The position numbers and the translations under genes are program-made. Positions 41,373-49,321 of a stretch of DNA of 64,000 nt are shown in pieces. A model generated the notes under the pieces. That model saw only the letters and a program-made list of their open reading frames with translations. It was not told the origin of the DNA and made no database searches. Location: positions 1 to 64,000 of the forward strand of contig CADCFN010000013.1 in the NCBI GenBank assembly GCA_902800715.1, read 5' to 3'. The stretch comes from an uncultured Bacteroidales bacterium (GTDB taxonomy: Bacteria > Bacteroidota > Bacteroidia > Bacteroidales > Muribaculaceae). Position 1 is the stretch's first letter, and each line of letters opens with the position of its first letter.

Positions 41373-41707
41373 CATTGAGGGTGTGTCATAATTGCGACTC
41401 GGTAATATAACCGTGCTATCGCACGGGAAATTAAACAAATTATTAAATTAAAATTGATACTATTATCAAATTAATAAAAATTTTAGAATTGATTTGCTTA
41501 ATTTCCCGCCCGCAGGGCGGTTATAGTTCTAGCAGTTGAATTATGACACACCCTCATCTTCGATGTTTATTTGATAATAATGATAAGAAGTTGGTGGTGT
41601 TGTGTGTGGGAAGGGTGGTGGAGGGGGGTGCAGGCCTGAAGATGACAATTTGTTCTTGAATTGGGATAAAAACCTATTTTATGTTTGTTGTTTTTGATAT
41701 AATTGTT

Positions 41708-41715
41708 TAATTTTG
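41708..41715 (+). promoter_or_regulatory. -7 box of paralogue 4
   Basis: TAATTTTG followed by CAACG, 100 bp before ATG 41815. It is part of a block duplicated from 37076. Confidence 0.6.
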
Positions 41716-41728
41716 CAACGATAGAATG

Positions 41729-41762
41729 AATATTGACCAATATTGTGGTCATATTGTTTTTT
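41729..41762 (+). promoter_or_regulatory. Leader hairpin with T-run (paralogue 4)
   Basis: AATATTGACCA (41729-41739) and TGGTCATATT (41746-41755), then G and six T. It is identical to the leader hairpin at 37096. Confidence 0.45.
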
Positions 41763-41814
41763 ATGCGAAATACTAATTATTATAATTATTAACTCTATTA
41801 ATTCAGATTGGATT

Positions 41815-43782
41815 ATGAAAAAGTATCTACTTTTAGGAGTTTTTGTACTCATGTTTGCATCGATGGCGACAGCCTCCACACCAGTACAGCGTTCAGGCGC
41901 CAAGATTAACCGTACTGCACAATTGCAACGCGTGGCAAGGCCTCAGGCGAAATGTGAGGAAATGAGCATGCGCACACCCGGGTCGCCTGTAGTCAACAAG
42001 GCTCCCAAGCGGGCGGCGTCTATGTTGGGTTGGTATGACCGTCCTGCCGGCGCATTCTATGTGGATGCTTTCTCGGTGAATGGAAAATACGATGATTCAT
42101 TTGGCGAACCGTTCCTTTTCATGAAACCATTCACCACTTACACTTACCGCGGTCAGATTATCGGTGCTACCCAGAATACCCATACGGCATGGGACGTCTT
42201 CAATTATGATGATGGAAACAGTTATCCTGACGTGATGAATGCCAAGGTTACCTATGATATTGAGCAATCTGTGGTTCCCAAATTCTATGTTGTTGACGGG
42301 CCATTGGACGGAGCGAACAGCGATTGGTATGTCTATCAAAAGGGTGTTGGATTTTCTGCTGTTAATGGCGGTTCAGAGCCTCCTGTAATCAATAACGCCT
42401 CACCGTTTGCAGTTTACTCGGTACCAAGTGATATGGTGCTTAGCGGTAGGGACGATGTCGATTACTGGTGCTCAAGTAAGACATTGAAAACTGATGGCGG
42501 TAGTGTCAATCCAAAATTTACCTATTACTACGGTCTTAAGCCTGCTCAGGGCAACCAACACGGTTGGTGGTTCGGTAAGAATGGTGACCATGTTGACGCA
42601 ATCGCCCAAGCGTTCGAAAAGCCGACCAGTCCCTACATGCTCAAGAAGGTCGGTTTGTATACAGGCAGGCTTAAGATTAACGGCGAGCAAGCCAAGATGA
42701 CCTGTAAGGTTTACAAGCTGCCCATGATTCCCCCCTATAGTGTCATCGGATCAGTGTACCTGGATGATTACCACTTCGGCGAGCCGATTGTCTATGGTGA
42801 GGCTAATATTACCGATTACACGATTCAGGATAACTATGGTTTCGTTGAGTTTACTCTCTATGGTCGTGATGAGTATATGCCCGAATTGACCTATGAGTAC
42901 ACTCCCACGATTGACAGTCCCATCATTGTGGTGATTGAAGGATATAACGACAATGCCGACATTCAGGACTTCTCGGCATGCGTCAGCGCTAACTTCTATG
43001 ATGATGAGGGATATGGCGAGCTGGCTTACATCAAGCACCCGATTAACATCATCCATTATGACGAGAATGGCGACACCGTGTGGGGTGAAGATGGCAACCC
43101 CGTATATGACTTTACCGGTGAATACTTCTGGGTTGGTCTGAACAATTTCTTCAACATCGGTACCATGAAGACCGGTCTGAGCATTTTCCTCTCGACCGAG
43201 AATCCGTTCATTACCTTCAAGAATCCTGATGAGACTGGCGAGTACACCTTCCCAGAGGAGGGCGGTATAATGAGAAAGCCCGATGTGATTCAGGGCGAAA
43301 TCTACCCGAATGACGAGATTGAGGGTATAGACTTTTACTCATGCTTTGGCTCTGATGACTATGAGATGACCTGGAATGGCGATGAGGAACTGCCCGATTG
43401 GCTGGATATCGAACTCGAAGACGTGTCAGGCGACGAGGAGACAGGCTGGTATGTGCATGCTACGGTAACCGCCGAGCCCCTGCCCGAGCAATTGAAGTAT
43501 CGTCAGGCTGTGGTCCGCTTCGGGATACCTGGCGACTACATTGATTTCGTGTTCAAGCAAGGCCGGATGATTCCTCCTCCCCATACTCCTAACCCCGACG
43601 TGAACCAGGATGGTGAGGTTACTGTTGCCGATGCGAACATCGTCATCAATTATATTCTGACCGATGGCGGGTCTACCGAAAACACTGGGTGGTATGTCGA
43701 TGTCAATTGCGACTACGAGGTCACCGTTGCCGATATAAACTACATCTTCGGCGTGATTACCGGCCAAATACCTTGGCCATGA
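41815..43782 (+). CDS. Secreted BACON/dockerin-type protein (paralogue 4)
   Basis: A 655-residue exported protein and near-duplicate of the product at 37180. The signal peptide is MKKYLLLGVFVLMFASMATA. The core has GWYDRPAGAFYVDAFSVNG, YSVPSDMVLSGRDDVDYWCS, GWWFGKNGDHVDAIAQAFEK and TYEYTPTIDSPIIVVIEGYN. The BACON-like region includes PDWLDIELEDVSGDEETGWY. The C-terminus has an intact first dockerin loop (DVNQDGEVTVADANIVINYI) and a less regular second (DVNCDYEVTVADINYIFGVI). The start at 41815 is chosen for its signal peptide and its alignment with paralogue 3. The frame is open 24 codons further, through the leader hairpin. Confidence 0.78.
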   Translation: MKKYLLLGVFVLMFASMATASTPVQRSGAKINRTAQLQRVARPQAKCEEMSMRTPGSPVVNKAPKRAASMLGWYDRPAGAFYVDAFSVNGKYDDSFGEPFLFMKPFTTYTYRGQIIGATQNTHTAWDVFNYDDGNSYPDVMNAKVTYDIEQSVVPKFYVVDGPLDGANSDWYVYQKGVGFSAVNGGSEPPVINNASPFAVYSVPSDMVLSGRDDVDYWCSSKTLKTDGGSVNPKFTYYYGLKPAQGNQHGWWFGKNGDHVDAIAQAFEKPTSPYMLKKVGLYTGRLKINGEQAKMTCKVYKLPMIPPYSVIGSVYLDDYHFGEPIVYGEANITDYTIQDNYGFVEFTLYGRDEYMPELTYEYTPTIDSPIIVVIEGYNDNADIQDFSACVSANFYDDEGYGELAYIKHPINIIHYDENGDTVWGEDGNPVYDFTGEYFWVGLNNFFNIGTMKTGLSIFLSTENPFITFKNPDETGEYTFPEEGGIMRKPDVIQGEIYPNDEIEGIDFYSCFGSDDYEMTWNGDEELPDWLDIELEDVSGDEETGWYVHATVTAEPLPEQLKYRQAVVRFGIPGDYIDFVFKQGRMIPPPHTPNPDVNQDGEVTVADANIVINYILTDGGSTENTGWYVDVNCDYEVTVADINYIFGVITGQIPWP

Positions 43783-43841
43783 CAATAAAGCCTATAGGGC
43801 TGCGCCCCCGGAGAGGCTAGGACTAATGCTCACTAAGGCAA

Positions 43842-44020
43842 GAGGGTGTGTCATATTTGCGACACGGTAATATAACCGTGCTATCGCACGGGAAATTAAA
43901 CAAATTATTAAATTAAAATTGATACTATTATCATATTAATAAAAATTTTATAATTAATTTGCTTAATTTCCCGCCCGCAGGGCGGTTATAGTTCTAGTAG
44001 TTGAATTATGACACATCCTC
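43842..44020 (+). repeat. Palindromic MITE-like element, complete copy E (179 bp)
   Basis: The ends are inverted: GAGGGTGTGTCAT (43842-43854) and ATGACACATCCTC (44008-44020). Moving inward on both sides come ATAACCG, a GC hairpin (CCGTGCTATCGCACGG left, CCGCCCTGCGGGCGG right), GGGAAATTAA and CAAATT. The centre is AT-rich. The whole sequence can fold as one long stem with two side hairpins. It has no open frame. Other copies are at 3685, 39204, 41141 and 41381, a half copy at 36469 and a structural variant at 47557. Confidence 0.88.
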
Positions 44021-44105
44021 TTGACTGTGCTCTAGTCGCTCCTGACCGAGCTATCGTCAGGATGCCAATGATTCGGTTCGATTTGTTTTTTTGGATGGAA
44101 TTGTG

Positions 44106-44113
44106 TAACTTTG
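44106..44113 (+). promoter_or_regulatory. Promoter -7 box 5 nt from ATG of TIGR04076-type gene
   Basis: TAACTTTG-CGCTC-ATG. The upstream block (TTTGTTTTTTTGGAT.. at 44082-44096) resembles that of the promoter at 37076, so the promoter is likely real and the mRNA leaderless. Confidence 0.6.
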
Positions 44114-44118
44114 CGCTC

Positions 44119-44460
44119 ATGAACGAGGAAAGCGTAAAACAGCCGTTGCGTCAGGTGCGCATCACGGCAATGAGGCAGACGGTGTATCGCGACTTGATGC
44201 AGCAGTTTGAAAACGCCATCGAGCACGCGTGTGACATCTCAGTCGGCCAGACCTTCATTTCGGTGGACGGCAAGCGCCCCGAGGGCTTGTGTGAGAGCGC
44301 ATGGGAATCGATGCGGTCCTTTGTCGAGGCGTTGGCGCGCGGCGAGGGCAATTTCTATGACGGGTGGATGCAGAATCCCCACTCGGCAATGATTTCGTGC
44401 AACGACGGCTTCAGGCCCGTCTCGTTCTATCTAGAAACTCTAGATAATCTAGAAAAGTGA
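44119..44460 (+). CDS. TIGR04076 family protein
   Basis: A 113-residue soluble protein. QVRITAMRQTVYRDLMQQF, QTFISVDGKRPEGLCESAWE and the end HSAMISCNDGFRPVSFYLE follow the pattern of the small TIGR04076 family (V-K-I-T-V, P-E-G-x-C, A-W, M-I-x-C-x-D-G-x-R-P-V). Function is unknown. Conserved cysteines suggest metal or flavin chemistry, without proof. The frame is open back to 44008, but that start lies inside the repeat element. ATG 44119 fits both the promoter and the family N-terminus. engB begins 21 bp downstream and is probably co-transcribed. Confidence 0.75.
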   Translation: MNEESVKQPLRQVRITAMRQTVYRDLMQQFENAIEHACDISVGQTFISVDGKRPEGLCESAWESMRSFVEALARGEGNFYDGWMQNPHSAMISCNDGFRPVSFYLETLDNLEK

Positions 44461-44481
44461 TAAACTAACGATTACAACAAT

Positions 44482-45090
44482 ATGAACATCAAATCTGCCG
44501 AATTCAAGATCAGCAACAGTGACTACCGCAAGTGTCCCGCCACCACGCAGCCCGAGTATGCCTTTATCGGCCGCAGCAACGTGGGCAAGTCGTCGCTCAT
44601 CAATATGCTCACGGGCCGCAAAGCCCTTGCCAAGACGAGCGCCACACCAGGCAAGACCATGCTCATCAACCATTTCCTGATTAACGGCGAGTGGTATATC
44701 GTCGATTTGCCCGGCTATGGCTATGCCAAGCGCAGCAAGGAGGAACGTGACAAGCTCTGGAACATGATTCAGGGATATGTGCTGGGACGCGAGCAGATGA
44801 CCAATCTGTTTGTGCTAGTGGACAGCCGCATCAAGCCGCAGAAGATAGACCTCGAGTTCATGGAGTGGCTGGGCGAACACGGCGTGCCCTTCTCCATCGT
44901 GTTTACCAAGATGGACAAGCTGGGCAAGGTTGCCGGTCCCGCAGCCGTCGAGGAGTACAAGAAGGAGCTGCGCAAGACCTGGGAGGAACTGCCCCCCATC
45001 TTCATGACCTCGAGCGAGGACGCCCGTGGCCGTGACGAGCTGCTCGGCTACATCGACAGCATCAACAAGCAACTGAAATCCAACCAATAA
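44482..45090 (+). CDS. engB: Ribosome biogenesis GTPase EngB (YihA/YsxC)
   Basis: A 202-residue GTPase needed for assembly of the large ribosomal subunit. The P-loop is GRSNVGKSS (about residues 30-38). The switch region TSATPGKTM, the G3 motif [12 protein letters not shown]4 TKMDK and G5-like MTSSED are in order. Length and spacing are typical. It follows the TIGR04076-type gene closely, and the GH2 gene starts 46 bp later. Confidence 0.95.
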   Translation: MNIKSAEFKISNSDYRKCPATTQPEYAFIGRSNVGKSSLINMLTGRKALAKTSATPGKTMLINHFLINGEWYIVDLPGYGYAKRSKEERDKLWNMIQGYVLGREQMTNLFVLVDSRIKPQKIDLEFMEWLGEHGVPFSIVFTKMDKLGKVAGPAAVEEYKKELRKTWEELPPIFMTSSEDARGRDELLGYIDSINKQLKSNQ

Positions 45091-45136
45091 TTACAGTGAC
45101 TATAGCAACTATAGCATTGACAACAATCATAGCATA

Positions 45137-47545
45137 ATGAAAAAGACGTTTATTCTTCTGGCAGCGATGTTGCTGGCTGTGACAGCGGCTGCACAGAGCC
45201 ACCGCGAGGTGACATTGAGCGAGGGCTGGCAGTTCTCGCGTGACAAGGTCAATTGGGAAGAGGTGACTGTACCCCATGACTGGGCCATCAGCGGCCCGTT
45301 TGACAAGAAATGGGACCTGCAGGTCGTTGCCATCAAGGAGAACGGCGAGGATGTTGCTACCGAGAAGTCGGGACGCTCTGGCGCACTGCCTTGGATTGGC
45401 AAGGGCTACTATAAGACCACGTTCACCGTTCCTCAAGGCTTTGGCGGCGCGAAACTCATATTTGATGGCGCGATGGCCGACCCCTATGTCTATGTCAATG
45501 GCAAGCTCGCGGGACATTGGGCATACGGCTACAATGCCTTCATCGTCGATGTCACCCCCTATATGAACACCAACGGCTCTGCCAACACGCTGGAGGTGAG
45601 CCTTGAGAACAAGGAGGAGAGCAACCGCTGGTATCCTGGCGGCGGCATCTACCGCCCTGTCAAACTCGTGATGACACGCGAACAGAATGCCCTGGACCCG
45701 TGGGGTTTGTATGTGCATACATTGAGCATTGATGGCGGTCTGGCAGCCTTGCGTGTTGAACATCAGCTTGATGTCATTCCCGAACGTATTGAGGGATATG
45801 AACTGGAAATAACGCTTGTTGATGCCGATGGTCGCCAGGTGGCCAATAAGCGCACACCTGCCGATGGCATGGGACATTTTGCCACGCTCATGACCGTGAG
45901 CAATCCTGCCTTGTGGTCGCCCGAGTCACCTCGACTCTATCGCTTGACGGCTGTTTTGTTGCGCAATGGACAGGAACTTGACCGCCAGAGCACCAAGGTC
46001 GGCATCCGCACCGTATCCTTCAGCAAGGAGGGCGGTTTCCAGCTCAACGGCGTTCGCCGCAGCATCAAGGGCGTGTGCCTGCATCATGACCTCGGTCCGC
46101 TGGGTGCCGCTATCAACAAGACGGCGCTGATCCGCCAGATTGAGATGATGAAGGCCATGGGCGCCGATGCCATCCGTACGAGCCACAACATGCCCTCGAC
46201 GATGCAGATGGAAATCTGCGACAGCCTGGGCATGATGGTGATGGCCGAGAGTTTCGACGGCTGGAAGGAGCCCAAGGTGCGCAACGGCTATGGCAGCTAT
46301 TGGGACGAGTGGTGGCAGCAGGACATCCGCAACCTGGTGTTTAACCACCGCAACCATCCCAGCATCATCATGTGGAGCGTGGGCAACGAGATTCCCGAGC
46401 AGTGGAAGCCCGAGGGCGTGAAACGCTACAAGGACCTCATCGCCCTTTGCCATGAGTATGACCCCTCGCGCATGGTGACTTGCGGCATGGACCAGCCAGA
46501 CGGCGATGTTTGGTGCGGTTTTGCTCAAATGGCTGACGTGCCGGGCTTTAACTACCGCCTCCACAGGTATGATGAGTTGTTTGAGCGCTTGCCCCAGGGC
46601 TTTATCCTGGGCAGCGAGACCGCATCGACCGTAAGCACGCGCGGTCATTACTGCTTCCCTGATACCATTGCCACCAACAAGGCATGGCCCGACGGTCAGT
46701 GCTCGGGTTATGACGTGGAATACTGCTGGTGGAGCAACCTGCCCGACGATGACTGGAAGATGCAGGACGACCGTGACTGGACCGTGGGCGAGTTCGTGTG
46801 GACGGGTTACGACTATCTGGGTGAACCCACACCCTACGATGAATACTGGCCCTCGCGCAGCAGCTACTTCGGCATCTGTGACCTGGCAGGCCTGCCCAAG
46901 GACCGCTACTACCTGTACCGCAGCCACTGGAACAAGAATGAGCACACCATCCACCTGCTGCCTCACTGGACGTGGCCCGACCGCAAGGGCAAGGTGACAC
47001 CCGTCTATTGCTATACCGACTATCCCAGCGCCGAACTCTTTGTCAACGGCAAGAGCCAGGGTCGTATCACCAAGAACGATACCACCCGTCTGGACCGTTT
47101 CCGCCTGCGCTGGCGCAACGTCATCTATCAGCTCGGTGAGTTAAAAGTTGTTGTCTATGACGAAAACGGCAACAAGGCAGGGCAGCAAATTGTCCGCACC
47201 GCAGGCAAGCCCAAACGCCTCGTGCTGGAGCCTGAACGCAAGACCATCGCCGCCGACGGCAACGACCTTGCCTATATCACCGTGAGCCTCGTGGACAAGA
47301 ACGGCACCCTGTGCCCCGACGCCGCCAATAGGCTTGAATTCAGCGTAACTGGAGCGGGCACCTACAAGGCCGCCTGCAACGGCGATGCTACCTCGCTGGA
47401 GCCTTTCACCCAGCCGCAGATGAGCCTCTTCCACGGCCAGCTGGTAGTCGTTTGTCAGGCAGGTAAAACTCCTGGCGTGATGACACTCACCGTCAAGGAC
47501 CCCGCCACCGGCATGAAATCCAGCGTCAACATCAACGTGAAGTAA
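45137..47545 (+). CDS. Glycoside hydrolase family 2 (beta-galactosidase-like)
   Basis: An 802-residue exported glycosidase. The signal peptide ends TAAAQ (residue 20). The GH2 sugar-binding domain has VPHDWAISGPF, then GKGYYKTTF and NRWYPGGGIYRPV. A central Ig-like domain and a TIM barrel follow. The acid/base Glu is in WSVGNEIPEQ (near residue 418) and the nucleophile Glu in LGSETAST (near 495). After about residue 600 come DUF4982-like and Ig-like domains (VTPVYCYTDYPSAELFVNGK). It acts in the periplasm or at the surface on a beta-linked glycan, galactose or similar. It is not linked to a SusCD pair here. Confidence 0.9.
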   Translation: MKKTFILLAAMLLAVTAAAQSHREVTLSEGWQFSRDKVNWEEVTVPHDWAISGPFDKKWDLQVVAIKENGEDVATEKSGRSGALPWIGKGYYKTTFTVPQGFGGAKLIFDGAMADPYVYVNGKLAGHWAYGYNAFIVDVTPYMNTNGSANTLEVSLENKEESNRWYPGGGIYRPVKLVMTREQNALDPWGLYVHTLSIDGGLAALRVEHQLDVIPERIEGYELEITLVDADGRQVANKRTPADGMGHFATLMTVSNPALWSPESPRLYRLTAVLLRNGQELDRQSTKVGIRTVSFSKEGGFQLNGVRRSIKGVCLHHDLGPLGAAINKTALIRQIEMMKAMGADAIRTSHNMPSTMQMEICDSLGMMVMAESFDGWKEPKVRNGYGSYWDEWWQQDIRNLVFNHRNHPSIIMWSVGNEIPEQWKPEGVKRYKDLIALCHEYDPSRMVTCGMDQPDGDVWCGFAQMADVPGFNYRLHRYDELFERLPQGFILGSETASTVSTRGHYCFPDTIATNKAWPDGQCSGYDVEYCWWSNLPDDDWKMQDDRDWTVGEFVWTGYDYLGEPTPYDEYWPSRSSYFGICDLAGLPKDRYYLYRSHWNKNEHTIHLLPHWTWPDRKGKVTPVYCYTDYPSAELFVNGKSQGRITKNDTTRLDRFRLRWRNVIYQLGELKVVVYDENGNKAGQQIVRTAGKPKRLVLEPERKTIAADGNDLAYITVSLVDKNGTLCPDAANRLEFSVTGAGTYKAACNGDATSLEPFTQPQMSLFHGQLVVVCQAGKTPGVMTLTVKDPATGMKSSVNINVK

Positions 47546-47556
47546 TTGTCATGTGT

Positions 47557-47730
47557 AGAGGGTGTTGCAAAACTGATGCCTCAAATAATAATCGCGCTAC
47601 GCGCGAGAAATTAAAGCAAAATTATAAATAAAATTAAAATAAAAATCCATTTTGTTTAATTTTTATACAAATTTTGTTTAATTTCTCGGCCGATTAAAAC
47701 TGCGTCAAATGAGGTTTTGCAATAACCTCT
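47557..47730 (+). repeat. Variant palindromic element (174 bp)
   Basis: The ends AGAGGGTGTTGCAAAAC (47557-47573) and GTTTTGCAATAACCTCT (47714-47730) match in 15 of 17 positions when inverted. Inside, the hairpin CGCGCTACGCGCG and GAGAAATTAAAGCAAAATT on the left, and AATTTTGTTTAATTTCTCGGCCG on the right in part, show the same architecture as the element at 43842 but with other end sequences. It ends 9 bp before the ATG at 47740. Confidence 0.75.
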
Positions 47731-47739
47731 CATCCCATC

Positions 47740-48774
47740 ATGGTTAACGTCTATCTTTTCAATCCTGAGCATGACCTGGCGCTGGCGCACGGGGCGCACA
47801 ACTATACCGCGCCACCGTTTGCCCGCCAGTTCCGTCATGACCTGCGCTTGCTGCCCGCGTGGGTGGCGCCTGCAGGGTCCTATATTGCCGTCCCTGACGA
47901 AGCACCGATTGACGAGGACCGCCGTTGGCTCCAAGACCATCACCTGGATATAACGCCCATCCCCATCAGCCAAATCGCTGAATTGGGTCCCTGCCGCATT
48001 CACCCGTGGGGCTGGGACGCCACGCTGCGCCACCAGTTGCTGCAAACGGGTGTATCTCTCGACAATCTGCCCAGCGACGAGCAACTGGATTGGATTCGTC
48101 GCCTGTCGCATCGCCGCACAAGCATTGCCATACATCATGCCTTGGGCGAGGCGTTCTCGCCCTGTCCCGTGGAACTGGATAACTACGATGATGTGATGGC
48201 TTTTGCATCGTCCCATCCCGGTTGTTACCTCAAGATGCCGTGGTCGGGCAGCGGCAAGGGCATCTACCGCGTCATTGACCCGACGGGCGACAACCATGTG
48301 CCTAGATGGATTGAGGGCGCGTTAAAGCGGCAAGGGTCATTGTTGTGTGAGGTGGGGCTGGACAGGGTGCAGGACTTCGCCATCGAGTGTGCATGCCGTG
48401 ACGGCCATGTGATGCTGATGGGTTATTCGGTCTTTGACAGCGACTTCCACAGTCAGTTCGGGACGGGTAGGGTAGCCCCGATGGAAGAACTGCACGAGTT
48501 GCTGCTGGACATATATCCCGAACTCGACGTGGTGATAGGTCAGGTGCTTTTGGCCATAGATGAACTGATTGCACCGCATTATGATGGACCTGTGGGCATC
48601 GATATGATGTTCTATTGGGATGAGAACGGCAAAATCGCCTTGAATCCTTGTGTCGAGGTCAACCTGCGCATGACCATGGGCATGGTCACCGCCGCCATGG
48701 GCAGCCTCCACGGCCTGTGTGGCAATTTTTCAATTACCGCCAGCAAATCTGGTTATTCTCTAAACATATCTTAA
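47740..48774 (+). CDS. ATP-grasp-like protein, function unknown
   Basis: A 344-residue cytosolic protein. The start MVNVYLFNPEHDLALAHG is distinctive. In the second half, CYLKMPWSGSGKGIYRV (near residue 165) looks like the ATP-binding lysine and glycine loop of ATP-grasp enzymes. GPVGIDMMFYWDE and ALNPCVEVNLRMTMG (near 285-315) resemble the metal-binding end of that fold. A peptide- or amide-forming ligase is suggested but not shown. The gene starts right after a palindromic element, and no TAnnTTTG box is seen, so transcription may begin within the element or come from GH2 upstream. Confidence 0.6.
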   Translation: MVNVYLFNPEHDLALAHGAHNYTAPPFARQFRHDLRLLPAWVAPAGSYIAVPDEAPIDEDRRWLQDHHLDITPIPISQIAELGPCRIHPWGWDATLRHQLLQTGVSLDNLPSDEQLDWIRRLSHRRTSIAIHHALGEAFSPCPVELDNYDDVMAFASSHPGCYLKMPWSGSGKGIYRVIDPTGDNHVPRWIEGALKRQGSLLCEVGLDRVQDFAIECACRDGHVMLMGYSVFDSDFHSQFGTGRVAPMEELHELLLDIYPELDVVIGQVLLAIDELIAPHYDGPVGIDMMFYWDENGKIALNPCVEVNLRMTMGMVTAAMGSLHGLCGNFSITASKSGYSLNIS

Positions 48775-48793
48775 CGTGAATACGGTAAGAATT

Positions 48794-49171
48794 ATTAGTG
48801 TCCGGTAAAAAAAAAGCATTATAGTTAATTAATTGAAAATAAATTACTTATAAGTAATTACGCATTTTGAGGCTTGGTTTTATGTCTCGAAGAGACAAGG
48901 CGGGTCGAAGACCCGGCTTTGTGTGGAAACACCATGCAAGCCCGTCGAAGATGGGCGCAGCTTGGTGATCATGATAACCAGTGAATAGTGCATCGAAGAT
49001 GAACTTCAGCAATTGCAAAATGCTTGGAAATCATAAAGTTCCTCTTCGAGGCACGCTCCCATCTCGTTCTGGGACCAAGCTGCGAACCTCTGCGAGGTTC
49101 TTGCATGGTCTTTCTCATTGAAATCGGTTCTTCGAACCGCTAACATCTTCGATGTTTTTGCGGACACTAAT
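48794..49171. repeat. Multi-hairpin element with inverted ends (378 bp)
   Basis: The ends are inverted repeats ATTAGTGTCCG (48794-48804) and CGGACACTAAT (49161-49171). Inside are short palindromes: 48843-48858 (ATTACTTATAAGTAAT), 48884-48896, 48901-48915, 48941-48955 and 48991-49001 (centres TCGAAGA), then 49041-49051, 49125-49139 and 49142-49156 (centres TCTTCGA), and 49084-49100. It has no credible open frame. The module at 49073-49110 is shared with the 240-bp array. This element fills the 48775-49297 gap. Confidence 0.75.
49073..49115 (+). terminator. Two-tier hairpin shared with the 240-bp array
   Basis: GACCAAGC (49073-49080) and GCATGGTC (49103-49110) around GAACCT/AGGTTC, then TTTCTC. 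It is homologous to 41090 and 41330. Confidence 0.4.
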
Positions 49172-49210
49172 ATGATGAGAACTGGAATGTTTTTCGTTGA
49201 ACTTATGTTG

Positions 49211-49236
49211 CCTTAGCGACTTTGCGCCTTAGCGTG
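49211..49236 (-). repeat. Dispersed CGCTAAGGCGC-type repeat
   Basis: CCTTAGCGACTTTGCGCC..AGCGTG is the reverse complement of the module behind glyA. A second copy is 85 bp downstream. Confidence 0.8.
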
Positions 49237-49295
49237 GGGCTGTACGATGCGACCACGCCAAGGCGAGGCCCTACAATGCGTCTGTTTCTAAAAAA

Positions 49296-49321
49296 CCTTA
49301 GCGACTTTGCGCCTTGGCGTG
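49296..49321 (-). repeat. Dispersed CGCTAAGGCGC-type repeat overlapping the end of the VanY-type gene
   Basis: CCTTAGCGACTTTGCGCC..GGCGTG. Read on the minus strand it supplies the last codons HAKAQSR and the stop of the gene at 49298. Confidence 0.8.

Larger units (their letters stand above)
39204..41552 (+). repeat. 240-bp tandem array of the palindromic element, unit 1 split by an IS
   Basis: Units start at 39204, 41141 and 41381. The last two are exactly 240 bp apart. If the insertion sequence and one 8-bp duplication are removed, unit 1 is also exactly 240 bp before unit 2. A unit has the 170-bp palindromic element (TGTGTCATAATTGCGAC..GTAATATAACCG, two GC hairpins, AT-rich core) and a 70-bp spacer. 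The spacer contains GACCATGC..GAACCT..AGGTTC..GCATGGTC followed by CTTTTTC. Unit 3 ends without spacer at TGACACACCCTC. This array, the IS and the leader of paralogue 4 fill 39145-41814. Confidence 0.9.

Noticed and set aside
39204-41552. Integron or attC array
   Set aside because: No integrase is present, units are identical rather than carrying different cassettes, and attC core sites were not seen.
45926-46966. 346-codon open frame antisense to the GH2 gene
   Set aside because: Shadow of a GH2 gene with intact active-site motifs.
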